NCBI GenBank assembly: GCA_020725525.1
Contig: DYEX01000010.1
Span: 1-59,240 of the forward strand
DNA from: Desulfovirgula sp.
GTDB lineage: Bacteria > Bacillota > Desulfotomaculia > Desulfotomaculales > Desulfovirgulaceae
Reading direction: 5' to 3'
DNA: 59,240 nt
In this document: positions 24,240 through 32,828 of the stretch, one piece after another
Numbering within the stretch: position 1 is the stretch's first letter
How the letters are laid out: each line of letters opens with the position of its first letter
Program-made: the position numbers and the translations under genes
Notes under the pieces: model-generated
The model's database searches: none
Told to the model about the DNA's origin: nothing
What the model saw: only the letters and a program-made list of their open reading frames with translations

Positions 24240-24315
24240 CTAAGCCGCAGTACCGTAAAGCCGGGCACGCAGCGCCTCGTAGAACCTCTGCGGCTCCGCC
24301 GGGGAAAGAAAGTAC
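24240..24315 (-). pseudogene. bPH-type C-terminal tail remnant
   Basis: Directly after the methyltransferase stop, KYFLSPAEPQRFYEALRARL and YGTAA precede a stop. This repeats the SPAEPExFxEAL tail seen at 7965-8084. It has no start and only the last strand-helix unit remains. Confidence 0.45.
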
Positions 24316-24792
24316 TTATGCCGCCTTCCGTCCTAAAACGAACAGCCTGTCGAACGGCAATTCTATTTCGCCGTAGCCGCAGATGGCCTCCAGTTCTCCG
24401 GCCAGCCGCGTGCAGAAGGCAGCATGGGTCGCTTCCGGCAGGAAGGCGAGATAAGGCTGCAGGCCGGCGGCGCGGAAAAAGGCTACCGCCGCTTCCGCCG
24501 CAGGAAAGCGGAGCGGCCATTCCTCCCGCCAGACCTTCACTTCTGAGAAGCCCGCAGTTTCCACCAGCCTGCGATAGCTTTCCACTTCACCCATAAACCA
24601 GGGATATTTGCCGCTCCAGTACGGGCAGTCCGGAATCATCGCCATTGCTACCTTATCCAGGACAATCAGCAACGGCGGCGAGAAGTCTTTCGCCGTGAAC
24701 TGGAGTGCCAGCCTGCCTCCGGGCCGCAGGGCACGGAAGAGCGCTGCCAGCACCATTTCCTGTTCCCAGACCCACTGCAGCGCCGAGTTCAA
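24316..24792 (-). CDS. SAM-dependent methyltransferase, C-terminal part of a split gene
   Basis: The 158 residues begin NSALQWVWEQEMVLAALFRA and continue RPGGRLALQF and DFSPPLLIVL, the second half of a trans-aconitate-methyltransferase-like fold. The upstream piece ends DVIF-stop, and homologues read DVIFSNSALQW. The two frames are out of register by one base within ATTTTTTGAAC, so one missing base in a six-T run separates them. The TTG start here is an artefact of the split. The intact gene would be 25106-24316, about 263 codons, the normal family length. Confidence 0.7.
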   Translation of the reverse strand: MNSALQWVWEQEMVLAALFRALRPGGRLALQFTAKDFSPPLLIVLDKVAMAMIPDCPYWSGKYPWFMGEVESYRRLVETAGFSEVKVWREEWPLRFPAAEAAVAFFRAAGLQPYLAFLPEATHAAFCTRLAGELEAICGYGEIELPFDRLFVLGRKAA

Positions 24793-25106
24793 AAAATCAC
24801 ATCGAACTCATCCACCAAATCCAGATCCCGCATATCGTGCACCCGGAACGCAAGGTTTTGTATACCGGCAGCTTTTGCCTTGCTCAGCGCTACCTCAATC
24901 ATTCCGGGGGCATTGTCGATGCCGAGCACCCGCCCCGGGTAGGCTATCTTTGCCAAATTAAGGGTCAGCTCCCCCGTGCCGCAGCCAACGTCAAGCACCT
25001 CATCTCCGAGCCGGACTGCCGCAAGCCGGATCAGGAGATCACCTACCGCAAAACGCTGCCGGGAAACCGCATCGTATTCGTGACCGTTCCAGGCGCTGGT
25101 TGCCAT
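24789..25106 (-). CDS. SAM-dependent methyltransferase, N-terminal part of a split gene
   Basis: ATG 25106 follows AAGGAGG at ideal spacing. Two codons open further upstream are ignored. The protein starts MATSAWNGHEYDAVSRQRFA and shows the SAM-binding glycine motif LDVGCGTGELT, then the acidic strand GIDNAPGMIE and FRVHDMRDLD. It stops at 106 residues because of the one-base frameshift described for the downstream part. The motif I to IV order is standard class I methyltransferase. Substrate unknown; Tam/UbiE-like enzymes act on small molecules. Confidence 0.75.
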   Translation of the reverse strand: MATSAWNGHEYDAVSRQRFAVGDLLIRLAAVRLGDEVLDVGCGTGELTLNLAKIAYPGRVLGIDNAPGMIEVALSKAKAAGIQNLAFRVHDMRDLDLVDEFDVIF

Positions 25107-25194
25107 AACCAACCTCCTTGTATGCTAAGCCCATAAGAAACTCAAGTGCTGCAAGGGCAGAAGCGCGGCAAACCCAACAGGGCGGCTGCGCCGG

Positions 25195-25318
25195 CTATGC
25201 TGGTGCCGTAAAAAATCGCCGGGCACCCAGCCAGGCAACAAACTGCCTGAATTCGTCCCGGCTCAGGTTCCTTAGCCCGCCAGCCAGCTTCCACAGGACA
25301 TGAGGCGGGGCCGGGGAG
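25195..25318 (-). pseudogene. Start-less protein fragment beside the REP-like element
   Basis: The frame reads PAPPHVLWKLAGGLRNLSRD then EFRQFVAWLGARRFF and a stop. It looks coding (alternating hydrophobic and charged helix) but has no start, since the REP-like repeat begins exactly where the 5' part should be. Family not recognised. Confidence 0.3.
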
Positions 25319-25351
25319 CTCGATAAGTTAATAAGTTAAGTGCCTGGCACC
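25318..25351. repeat. REP-like element, copy 2 (partner 13596-13629)
   Basis: This copy is identical over 34 bp to the one at 13596, in the same orientation, and ends in GTGCCTGGCAC at 25340-25350. It lies immediately after the stop codon of the GntR regulator gene (minus strand) and bounds a gene fragment on its other side. Confidence 0.75.
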
Positions 25352-25355
25352 GCAC

Positions 25356-26069
25356 TTAAATGCGCAGGCCTTTTTCCACCTTGTCCAGGTGGTCGAACAT
25401 GGCCCGGCGGGCGTCCTGATCCCGGCCTTCTTTAATGGCCAGGAAAATGGCCTTGTGCTCGTTTAACAAGCGCTGGGGCGTGCCGGGCGTCATATAAAGC
25501 TGCATGCGGGCCGTACGCAGCACTCTCTGCATGGTACCGGCAATGGTGTTCATCAGTTCCACCAGCAGGGAATTGTGGGTGGCTTCCGCTATGGCATAGT
25601 GGAATTTCCAGTCGGCCTTTTCCCCCAGGTCCCCGGCTTTAATATCGGCTTCCATCTGGGCCAGGGCCTCCTCCATCTGGGCCAGCTCCTCCGGGGTATG
25701 CCTTAAAGCCGCCAGGCCCGCCGACTCTACCTCCAGTATTTTACGCAATTCCATCAATTCTTCCGTGGTGTCCCGGTCCATCATTAACACCAGCGAGAGA
25801 ACATTAATCAGCGCCTGGGGTTCCACCCGCCGCACAAAGGTGCCCTCACCCGGCCGTATTTCCAGTATTCCCATGGCTTCCAGGGCGCGAAAGGCTTCCC
25901 GTACCGCCGAACGGCCCACCTGGAGCTTTTCGGCCAGCTCCTTCTCTGAGATCAGCTTATCCCCGGGATTTAATACACCTTCGGCAATTAATTGCTTCAC
26001 CTGATCAATTATTTCCTCGTAAATTTTCCTGGGCTTTATTGGTTTTAAGGCATCGTACACGGCCCCCAC
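25356..26069 (-). CDS. GntR-family regulator, FadR/FCD subfamily
   Basis: The 237-residue protein has an N-terminal winged helix (KIYEEIIDQVKQLIAEGVLN, ELAEKLQVGRSAVREAFRAL, RPGEGTFVRR) and a C-terminal FCD domain (about 100-235). The FCD Asp/His-type metal ligands include FHYAIAEATHN. Such regulators usually sense an organic acid. ATG 26069 follows GGGGAGGTGGGGG. It lies downstream of nadC but is separated by a stem-loop and tandem repeats, so it is likely its own unit. A 68-bp copy of its internal coding sequence appears inverted at 53027-53094. Confidence 0.85.
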   Translation of the reverse strand: MGAVYDALKPIKPRKIYEEIIDQVKQLIAEGVLNPGDKLISEKELAEKLQVGRSAVREAFRALEAMGILEIRPGEGTFVRRVEPQALINVLSLVLMMDRDTTEELMELRKILEVESAGLAALRHTPEELAQMEEALAQMEADIKAGDLGEKADWKFHYAIAEATHNSLLVELMNTIAGTMQRVLRTARMQLYMTPGTPQRLLNEHKAIFLAIKEGRDQDARRAMFDHLDKVEKGLRI

Positions 26070-26086
26070 CTCCCCGCCTTTTATCG

Positions 26087-26123
26087 TTTTCTGAAAAAAA
26101 GGTTACTTTTCTGAAAAGGTTAC
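26087..26123. repeat. Tandem repeat upstream of the GntR gene (candidate operator)
   Basis: TTTTCTGAAAA(AAA)GGTTAC is present twice in tandem (26087-26106 and 26107-26123), differing by three A residues. It is 18 bp before the GntR start on its 5' side, a suitable place for autoregulation. Confidence 0.5.
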
Positions 26124-26128
26124 CAAAC

Positions 26129-26163
26129 TATCCGGAAACAGTCGTCCCCTGTTTGTCCGGATA
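26129..26163. terminator. Stem-loop between nadC and the GntR gene
   Basis: TATCCGGAAACAG pairs with CTGTTTGTCCGGATA across a 7-base loop, with a small bulge. It lies 38 bases beyond the nadC stop on the minus strand and probably ends the nad transcript or serves as an operator. There is no strong U-tract. Confidence 0.5.
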
Positions 26164-26200
26164 AATGACGGGCGCCGCCCTTTTCATTTTTGTAATTATT

Positions 26201-27046
26201 CTACAGGGGCTTCATTTCTCCTACATCCAGGCTGATGTCCAGCGACCGGGCGGAATGGGTAAGCGCACCCAGGGAAATAAAATCCACTCCCGTGCGGGCA
26301 ACCTCCACAATGTTCTGCTCGTTAATCCTCCCCGAAGCTTCCAGGAAAGCTCGACCACCCACCAGTTCCACCGCCCTTGTCATAGTGGGGATATCCATAT
26401 TGTCCAGCATGATAATATCGGCCCCGGCGGCCAGAGCTTCCTCCACTCCGGCCAAATTCTCAACCTCAACCTCCACCTTCATGGTGTAGGGTATATTGGC
26501 CCTGGCCAGCTCTACCGCCCGGGTGATGCTCCCGGCCACCTTGATGTGGTTATCCTTAATCAAAACGGCGTCGTACAGGCCAAAGCGGTGGTTGAGGGCA
26601 CCCCCCACCCGCACGGCGTACTTTTCCAGGATGCGCAAACCGGGGGTAGTCTTGCGGGTGTCCACTATTTTGGCCTTGAACTCCCGGATGAGCTCCACCA
26701 GCCGGGCGGTATAAGTGGCAATGCCCGACATGCGCTGCAGAAGGTTTAAGGCTACCCGCTCGCCGCTCAAAATGGCCCGGGCCTCCCCCTCCACCCGGGC
26801 CAGGAGCTGTCCGGCCTGGACTCTTTCCCCTTCCCGCACCCGAATTTGAAAGGAGATGTGCGGTGAAAGCCGGCGGAAAACGGCCCCGGCCACGGGCAGG
26901 CCGGCCACCACTCCCGGTTCTTTGGCATGAATAAACCCAATGGTGGTGTAATCCGGTGGTACGATGCTGTTGGTGGTTACATCGCCGGTGCCTATATCCT
27001 CCTTGAGCACCCGGTCGATCAGATCTTCCAGAACGATGTTCTGCAT
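26201..27046 (-). CDS. nadC: Nicotinate-nucleotide pyrophosphorylase (carboxylating)
   Basis: QAPRTase (281 residues) converts quinolinate and PRPP to nicotinate mononucleotide, CO2 and PPi. ATG 27046 follows AAGGGGGATAAGG. The 73 codons open upstream overlap nadB and are not used. Family blocks are present: LKEDIGTGDVTTNSIVP, RMSGIATYTARLV, VDTRKTTPGLRILEKYAV, GGALNHRFGLYDAVLIKDNH, and DIIMLDNM. These cover the phosphoribosyl- and carboxylate-binding Arg, Lys and His residues. It is the third gene of nadA-nadB-nadC, with an 83-base gap from nadB. Confidence 0.95.
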   Translation of the reverse strand: MQNIVLEDLIDRVLKEDIGTGDVTTNSIVPPDYTTIGFIHAKEPGVVAGLPVAGAVFRRLSPHISFQIRVREGERVQAGQLLARVEGEARAILSGERVALNLLQRMSGIATYTARLVELIREFKAKIVDTRKTTPGLRILEKYAVRVGGALNHRFGLYDAVLIKDNHIKVAGSITRAVELARANIPYTMKVEVEVENLAGVEEALAAGADIIMLDNMDIPTMTRAVELVGGRAFLEASGRINEQNIVEVARTGVDFISLGALTHSARSLDISLDVGEMKPL

Positions 27047-27129
27047 CCTTATCCCCCTTTGAATGAACCGCACCCTGCTTTGGCCGGGCACTTGAGTTTG
27101 CAGTTCCCTATCATAATAAGTCAAACCCC

Positions 27130-28710
27130 TCAGCGGCGCAGGATAACATGTTTCAGCCATAAGTCCCGGGGTTGGGGGTAATCCAAACGGTAATGGCCTC
27201 CCCGGCTTTCCGTACGGATCAGCGCTGCCTGGGCAACCAGCTGCCCAACCACAAGCATATTCCATACCTCCATTCCGTCCGTACCCGCAGCCTGATGCCC
27301 GGCAAGGTACGACCAGTCCTCAAAGAAGGCCAGGGCCTTTTCCAGTCCCTCTGCCGTACGCACAGGTCCAACATACTTACCCATTACGCTTTGAATCTGC
27401 CGGCGCAAACGAGCTGCATCCACTTCAGGGGAACCGGCCAGTTCATGGCAGGAAAATTCCGGATGCCCATGGCGCCGCGGGGGCAGGCTGTTCACTCGCT
27501 CCACAATACGGCCTCCAAAAACCAGGCCGTCCAGCAGGGAATTGCTGGCCAGGCGGTTGGCGCCATGCACTCCCTGGCAGGCCACCTCGCCGCAGGCATA
27601 GAGCCCCTCAATACTGGTTTCCCCATAAAGGTTGGTTTTTACTCCTCCCATCATGTAGTGGGCCGCCGGAGCCACGGGAATGGGGTCTCTGGTGACATCC
27701 AGCCCGTAAGAGGCGCAGGTGCGGCTGATGGTGGGGAAGCGCTGCTGGACCATGGCCGGATCCAGGTGGGAAAGGTCGAGGAATACCCTGTCGCAGGCGG
27801 TACTGCCCATTTCTTTAAGAATAGCCCGTACCACCACGTCCCGGGGTGCCAGTTCCGCCAGCTCGTGATAACGGGGCATAAACCGCTCCCCGTAGCGGTT
27901 CCGGAGGTAAGCTCCCTCGCCCCGCACGGCCTCGGAAATAAGAAAAGGAGGTGCCCCCGGCAGGCTCAACACGGTGGGATGGAATTGAATGAACTCCATA
28001 TCCATCACTTCCGCCCCGGCCCGCCAGGCCATGGCAATGCCGTCACCCGTGGCCACCGCGGGATTGGTGCTGTGCTCAAAAAGCTGGCCCAACCCGCCGG
28101 TGGCCAGTACCACCGCCCGGCCCCAGAAAACCCGCAGCTCTCCGGACGACCCGTCCACGGCAAGCACACCGTAACAGGTGTTGTCCCGCACCAGAAGGTC
28201 CACCGCAAAATGGTTTTCCCGTACGTCAATATTGGGACTTAACCGTGCCTGCCCGGAAAGCACCCGCTGGATTTCCGCCCCGGTGGCATCCCCGGCGGCA
28301 TGGAGAATACGCCGCCGGCTGTGGGCCCCTTCCCGGGTAAGGGCCAGTTGACCGTTTTCCCGGTCGAACTGCGCCCCCATGTCAATCAATTCCCGCACCC
28401 GGTCCGGACCCTCGTTGACCAGCACACTTACCGCCTCGGGATCACAAAGTCCCGCCCCGGCGGCCAGGGTATCCTTTAAATGCAGGGCCGGAGAATCGGA
28501 ATGACCCAGGGCGGCGGCAATGCCTCCCTGGGCCTTGTCGGTGTTGCTATCCTCCATGGTGTGCTTGGTAAGCACCACCACCCGTTGATTAAGACGGCTG
28601 GCCGCGTACGCAGTATACAACCCGGCTATACCACTGCCCAGGATGACATAATCCCAATTTTCCCGGGGCAGCTGCCGGGTATCGAAGTTGACCAGATATC
28701 TTCCGGCCAA
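27130..28710 (-). CDS. nadB: L-aspartate oxidase
   Basis: NadB (526 residues) oxidises aspartate to iminoaspartate with FAD, passing electrons to fumarate or oxygen. Seen are the N-terminal FAD motif (VILGSGIAGLYTAYAAS), DKAQGGIAAALG, RRRILHAAGDATGAEI, the substrate loop MEFIQFHPT, SEAVRGEGAYLRN, and the C-terminal GEVACQGVHGANRLASNSLL. It differs from the Sdh/Frd flavoprotein at 29990 in lacking the fixed Fe-S partner. In this anaerobe fumarate is the likely oxidant. The stop is 21 bases upstream-to-downstream from nadA, so the genes are one operon. Confidence 0.95.
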   Translation of the reverse strand: MAGRYLVNFDTRQLPRENWDYVILGSGIAGLYTAYAASRLNQRVVVLTKHTMEDSNTDKAQGGIAAALGHSDSPALHLKDTLAAGAGLCDPEAVSVLVNEGPDRVRELIDMGAQFDRENGQLALTREGAHSRRRILHAAGDATGAEIQRVLSGQARLSPNIDVRENHFAVDLLVRDNTCYGVLAVDGSSGELRVFWGRAVVLATGGLGQLFEHSTNPAVATGDGIAMAWRAGAEVMDMEFIQFHPTVLSLPGAPPFLISEAVRGEGAYLRNRYGERFMPRYHELAELAPRDVVVRAILKEMGSTACDRVFLDLSHLDPAMVQQRFPTISRTCASYGLDVTRDPIPVAPAAHYMMGGVKTNLYGETSIEGLYACGEVACQGVHGANRLASNSLLDGLVFGGRIVERVNSLPPRRHGHPEFSCHELAGSPEVDAARLRRQIQSVMGKYVGPVRTAEGLEKALAFFEDWSYLAGHQAAGTDGMEVWNMLVVGQLVAQAALIRTESRGGHYRLDYPQPRDLWLKHVILRR

Positions 28711-28731
28711 GTTTTAACCCCCCCTAATGCA

Positions 28732-29655
28732 TCAGGTAACCGCCAGCATCCTTTCCAGTGAACGCAGTGCTTTTTCCCGGATCTCGGCCGGTACCGTCAC
28801 CCGCGGTTCCAGGGTAACCAGTGCCCGGTGCACCTTCTCCAGGGTGGTGGCCTTCATGTTCGGACATATTAATTTATCGGAAGCAGGATAAAAGTGTTTA
28901 TCCGGGCATTGTTTACGGAACTGGTGTAAAATACCCATTTCCGTACAGACAATAAATTCTCTGGCGTCACTTTCCCGGGCAAAGCGGATCATGCCCGTGG
29001 TGCTGGCCACCGCATCGGCCAGGTCAATCACTTCCGGGCGGCATTCCGGGTGAACCAGCACCAAAGCGTCGGGATGGGCCTCCCTGGCAGCCAGCACATC
29101 TTCAGCAAACAGCTTATCGTGGGTATTGCAGTACCCTTCCCACAGGTGTATTTTCCGTCCCGTCTGCCTGGCCACGTATTGCCCCAGGTTCTCATCGGGG
29201 ATAAAGAGCACCGGTTGATCTGCCGGCAGGGAGGAAACGATTTTCACCGCATTGGCACTGGTGCAGCACACATCGCTTTCGGCCTTAACGGCGGCAGAGG
29301 TATTAACATAACAGACCACTACGGCCCCGGGGATTTCTTTTTTCCTCTCCCGTAGTGCTTCCACGGTAACCATATCGGCCATGGGACACCCGGCTTTGAT
29401 CTCGGGCAGGAGCACAATTTTGTCGGGAGACAAAATGGCCGCACTTTCGGCCATGAAGTGCACACCGCAAAAAACAATTACCTCCGCGTCGGTTTTGGCG
29501 GCCTGCTGGGACAATCCCAGGGAATCCCCCACAAAGTCGGCAATTTCCTGTACCTCCGGGCGCTGATAGACGTGGCTTAAAATTACAGCCCGCTTTTCTT
29601 TTTTCAATCGTTTAATTTCTTCAGATAAGTAACGAATTTTATCTTCAGCAGACAT
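28732..29655 (-). CDS. nadA: Quinolinate synthase
   Basis: NadA (307 residues) condenses iminoaspartate with dihydroxyacetone phosphate using a [4Fe-4S] cluster. The three-fold repeated fold is evident: [34 protein letters not shown], and [29 protein letters not shown] and [14 protein letters not shown] follow. Cysteines in these blocks supply the cluster ligands. The length matches the family. The first gene of nadABC, it starts at ATG 29655 (GGAGTGAAGCT upstream), and a sigma-A-like promoter lies about 120 bp upstream. Confidence 0.95.
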   Translation of the reverse strand: MSAEDKIRYLSEEIKRLKKEKRAVILSHVYQRPEVQEIADFVGDSLGLSQQAAKTDAEVIVFCGVHFMAESAAILSPDKIVLLPEIKAGCPMADMVTVEALRERKKEIPGAVVVCYVNTSAAVKAESDVCCTSANAVKIVSSLPADQPVLFIPDENLGQYVARQTGRKIHLWEGYCNTHDKLFAEDVLAAREAHPDALVLVHPECRPEVIDLADAVASTTGMIRFARESDAREFIVCTEMGILHQFRKQCPDKHFYPASDKLICPNMKATTLEKVHRALVTLEPRVTVPAEIREKALRSLERMLAVT

Positions 29656-29773
29656 AGCTTCACTCCTTAACCGTTTAAACCATGACTATTCAGAGCAAAA
29701 ACCACATCCTACCATAGCGCCCACGGAAAAATAACCGCAAAAAGCAACCGAAAATGTCTACAATCATGAGATA

Positions 29774-29803
29774 ATTCTAACCACAGGCGTCGAGAATTGT
29801 CAA
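29774..29803 (-). promoter_or_regulatory. Promoter of nadABC
   Basis: On the minus strand TTGACA (29803-29798) and TAGAAT (29779-29774) are 18 bp apart, upstream of nadA. A second TTGACA word lies at 29831-29826. No clear NiaR/NrtR-type operator was recognised. Confidence 0.55.
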
Positions 29804-29913
29804 GAGCCAGGTCATTGCGGGATGCTGTCAATTAACAATGAGTCATTCCCCAAAATTTTTAGGGGAACGCCTGTTTACTCATACGAAATAGCGAAGATCC
29901 TCAAAATGATTCA

Positions 29914-29964
29914 GTGGACAGGGGGGAACAGCATCTTTGTAGAATGCATCCCCCACCTGTCCAC
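29914..29964. terminator. Stem-loop after the Sdh/Frd operon
   Basis: GTGGACAGGGGGGA pairs with TCCCCCACCTGTCCAC (one bulged base) across a loop of about 20 bases. It begins 25 bases past the stop of the flavoprotein gene and is the likely 3' end of the fumarase-Sdh/Frd transcript. There is no classic U-run, so termination could be factor-dependent. Confidence 0.5.
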
Positions 29965-29989
29965 AGGCAAATAAGCGGAATGCTTTAAC

Positions 29990-31702
29990 CTACTTCGCGG
30001 CCACATCTTCCGGGCGGAGACGGGTGAACTTCACCGGATGTGTTTCTATGAAATATCCATCTCCTTTTTTGCGCATAAAGATATTGCATAACCAGTTCTG
30101 GTTATCGGTTTCGGGAAAATCTTCACGGTAATGGGAACCGCGGCTTTCTTTTCTATATAGTGCACTTGCCGCCACCAGCTGGGCTACCACCAGCTGGTTT
30201 CGCAAATTGAGTATTTCGTTTAAAGCCAGGTTGTAGCCCCGCAAAGAACCGGTGGGAAGCTTGGCCCTTTCCACCTCTTCTGACATTTCGGCCAATCTTT
30301 TCAGTGCCTGCTCCAGCTTCTGCCCGGTGCGCACCACGCCTACTTTCTCCCACATTAAGTTTTTGAGCTCATCCCGCAATTGATACACATCGGGACCGTC
30401 CGCGTGTCCAAAAAATTTGAGCACATTATTGGTGAACATCTTTACCTGGACCTGATCAACGGGAACCCAATCCTGGCTTTGGGCAAATTCGGCAGCCGCA
30501 TCTCCCGCCCGGGCACCGAAAACCGTCGAGTCGGCAATGCCATTACCGCCCAGGCGGTTTGCTCCATGCACGCCGCCGGCATCTTCCCCGGCCACAAATA
30601 ACCCTTTCAAGGAACTGTAACAATTGACATCAATTCTAACTCCACCCATCTGGAAGTGGGCCGTAGGGCTAACTTCTACCGGTTCCCTGGCCAGGTCCTT
30701 GCCAATATCCCTTACCCGCTCGCACATGCCGGGAAACTTACTTTCCACAAACTCGGCGCCCAGGTGGGACATGTCCAGAAGAACACCTCCGGCCGGAGTT
30801 CCCCGCCCGGCCATTATTTCCATATAACCGGCCCGGGCTACCCGGTCACGGGTGGAACGCTCCAGTCTCTCCGGGTCATAGCGCTCCATGAACCGCTCCC
30901 CGATGGCATTGTAGAGACGGCCGCCGGCCCCCCGCAGGCCTTCCTCCAGCACGCTGCCGCTCAACCTGGACTTACCCGCCAGCAGCCCGGTGGGGTGGAA
31001 CTGTAACATTTCCATATCCACAAATTCCGCCCCGGCACGCCAGCACATGGCCATCCCGTCACCGGTTTTATCAAAAGAGGGGGCAGAAATTTTATACATG
31101 GAGGCACTGCCGCCGGTGGCCACAATCACCGCTTTAGCTTTGACCACGATGAACTGGCCCGTGCGAATATTCATCAGCAGGGCCCCAACCACCCGGTCCC
31201 CATTGCTGTTGGTTAACAGTTCAAGACCTCGTGTTTCTTCGAGTACGGTAATATCGCGCGCAAAAACCTGATCCGTCGCCCGAGCAATAATTTCTATGCC
31301 GGTCAGGTCGCCCCGGTGTACCGTCCGGTCGAAGGACTGCCCGGCAAAAGGCTTTTGATGAATACGCCCGTCTTCCCGCCGGTCGAAAAAGCAGCCAATT
31401 TTGGTTTCCATTTCATAGATACGTTTTGGGGCGTCATTTACCAGAGTCCAGGCCAGTTCCTGGTTGTTGATAAACGCACCGCCCTTAATGGTGTCCTTAA
31501 AATGCAGTTCCACCGAATCTTTAGGATCCAGTACCACGTTGTAGCCACCCTGCACCATGCGGCTGCAGCCGCATTTACCGATCAGCCCTTTGGTGGCCAG
31601 TACAATCTTAAGCCGCGGGTTGCTGTCGTAAGCATGGAGGGCGGCAAACAATCCGGCACCCCCACTACCCAGGATTAATATATCGGTTTTAATTTCTTCC
31701 AT
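29990..31702 (-). CDS. sdhA: Succinate dehydrogenase/fumarate reductase flavoprotein subunit
   Basis: The 570-residue subunit begins MEEIKTDILILGSGGAGLFA (FAD motif). ATG 31702 is chosen because the 24 codons before it precede the fold. It contains CGCSRMVQGGYN near the flavin-attachment loop, METKIGCFFDRREDG, VDMEMLQFHPTGLL, GAGGRLYNAIGERFMERYD (catalytic Arg region), and AGEDAGGVHGANRLGGN. It interconverts succinate and fumarate at a cytoplasmic site. It is the last gene of fumA-fumB-sdhC-sdhD-sdhB-sdhA. Direction cannot be told from sequence; menaquinone-linked fumarate reduction or reverse-electron-transport succinate oxidation are both plausible in this group. Confidence 0.9.
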   Translation of the reverse strand: MEEIKTDILILGSGGAGLFAALHAYDSNPRLKIVLATKGLIGKCGCSRMVQGGYNVVLDPKDSVELHFKDTIKGGAFINNQELAWTLVNDAPKRIYEMETKIGCFFDRREDGRIHQKPFAGQSFDRTVHRGDLTGIEIIARATDQVFARDITVLEETRGLELLTNSNGDRVVGALLMNIRTGQFIVVKAKAVIVATGGSASMYKISAPSFDKTGDGMAMCWRAGAEFVDMEMLQFHPTGLLAGKSRLSGSVLEEGLRGAGGRLYNAIGERFMERYDPERLERSTRDRVARAGYMEIMAGRGTPAGGVLLDMSHLGAEFVESKFPGMCERVRDIGKDLAREPVEVSPTAHFQMGGVRIDVNCYSSLKGLFVAGEDAGGVHGANRLGGNGIADSTVFGARAGDAAAEFAQSQDWVPVDQVQVKMFTNNVLKFFGHADGPDVYQLRDELKNLMWEKVGVVRTGQKLEQALKRLAEMSEEVERAKLPTGSLRGYNLALNEILNLRNQLVVAQLVAASALYRKESRGSHYREDFPETDNQNWLCNIFMRKKGDGYFIETHPVKFTRLRPEDVAAK

Positions 31703-31739
31703 AAGAAATACATACCCCCTTTGTTGAAACCACCGGACT

Positions 31740-32459
31740 TTATCCTCTGAAAAGCCCCAATCGCTTGAATACACACCGTTTCTTCAGTTGCTGGATGGCC
31801 TGGGTGGGGACAATCTTCTTGGGACACACTTCCGCACAGTTAAACTGGGTGTGACACCGCCAGACGCCTTCGGACTGTTCCACAATGACCAGCCGTTCAC
31901 GAGTTGCAGCGTCGCGCTTATCGGCAATGAGGCAGTAAGCTCTGGTCAGGGCAGCAGGTCCCAGGTAATGGGGATCGGTGGCCACCATGGTGCAGGCTCC
32001 ATAGCACGCCCCACAGGTAATACATTCCAGCATGTAATCGATTAATTCCCTTTCTCCGGAATCGGGCTTGCAAATTACCGGCTCTTTTAGATCTTGTTTG
32101 GGAATCAGGTAGGGCTTTATTTTCTTATATTTTTCAAAGAAAGGTTCCATATCTACGGCCAAATCCCTGATAATGGGTAAATTAGGAAGGGGCATAATGG
32201 TGATATCCTTTGTCCCCAGGGAACTGACCTGGGTCCGGCAGGCCAAACGGGGCCGGCCGTTGATATACATGGCGCAGGAACCGCACATACCTATACGGCA
32301 GGAACACCTGTAGGCCAGAGTGGGATCGTGGTAATTCTGTATGTTCATCACCACGTCCAGTACGGCCATGTTGGGAAACTCTTCTATCTTAAAGGTATCA
32401 AACCTGGGCACCTTATCTGTCTCGGGATTGAATCGGAACACCTTAACATTAAGAGTCAC
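31740..32459 (-). CDS. sdhB: Succinate dehydrogenase/fumarate reductase iron-sulfur subunit
   Basis: The 239-residue protein has a plant-type [2Fe-2S] domain (YRCSCRIGMCGSCAMYINGR) and a C-terminal ferredoxin-like domain (CITCGACYGAC, then HTQFNCAEVCPKKIVPTQ) for [4Fe-4S] and [3Fe-4S] centres. It relays electrons between the flavoprotein and the membrane haem/quinone subunits. The start at 32459 follows GGGATGCTGG and is about 25 bases after the anchor gene stop. The flavoprotein follows 37 bases downstream. Confidence 0.93.
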   Translation of the reverse strand: MTLNVKVFRFNPETDKVPRFDTFKIEEFPNMAVLDVVMNIQNYHDPTLAYRCSCRIGMCGSCAMYINGRPRLACRTQVSSLGTKDITIMPLPNLPIIRDLAVDMEPFFEKYKKIKPYLIPKQDLKEPVICKPDSGERELIDYMLECITCGACYGACTMVATDPHYLGPAALTRAYCLIADKRDAATRERLVIVEQSEGVWRCHTQFNCAEVCPKKIVPTQAIQQLKKRCVFKRLGLFRG

Positions 32460-32484
32460 TTTCCAGCATCCCCTTTCGTCCCTA

Positions 32485-32808
32485 TTAGACGAACTGCCAG
32501 AGGGAATATATGCCCATAATAAACAGGCCTGCCCCCACCAGCAGCAACACGGCGGTTATCGAACGGGATCTTACGTTAAAATCTTCCAGAACGTTATGCA
32601 ACCCATTTAGCGCATGAAACAATCCGAAGGCCAATAGAAGGGAATCCACCGTTAAGAACAACGCCGTCTGCAGTCGCCGGGCCGCATCGGCATAGACCAG
32701 GATTTCACCGGGATTCTGATAATGCAAGACCCAGAAGTGCACCCCCAGCACCAGAATTAAAAAGAAAGCGGTTATGCGCTGAAAGAGCCATGTCCATCCG
32801 CTCAACAT
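32485..32808 (-). CDS. sdhD: Succinate dehydrogenase/fumarate reductase membrane anchor (SdhD-like)
   Basis: The 107-residue protein begins MLSGWTWLFQRITAFFLILV. ATG 32808 lies just after the SdhC stop; an alternative start further upstream is unlikely because it overlaps sdhC. Three hydrophobic helices carry His residues (VLGVHFWVLHYQNP; LFHALNGLHNVLEDF) positioned as haem b ligands. It forms, with the preceding SdhC-like protein, the quinone-binding membrane part. Confidence 0.8.
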   Translation of the reverse strand: MLSGWTWLFQRITAFFLILVLGVHFWVLHYQNPGEILVYADAARRLQTALFLTVDSLLLAFGLFHALNGLHNVLEDFNVRSRSITAVLLLVGAGLFIMGIYSLWQFV

Positions 32809-32828
32809 TTCATCACGCTCCCTAACGG

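Larger units (their letters stand above)
29656..29989. other. Intergenic region between nadA and the Sdh/Frd operon
   Basis: These 334 bases hold no supported gene. They contain the nadA promoter and a short inverted repeat around TTCCCC-N9-GGGGAA (about 29846-29867). A large stem-loop at 29914-29964, past the flavoprotein gene stop, is annotated separately. Confidence 0.5.

Noticed and set aside
27172-28242. Plus-strand open frame of 356 codons
   Set aside because: Antisense to nadB; no independent support.
29774-29867. NiaR-type operator for nadABC
   Set aside because: Several TGTCAA words and a short inverted repeat are present, but no symmetric site of the expected kind could be defined.
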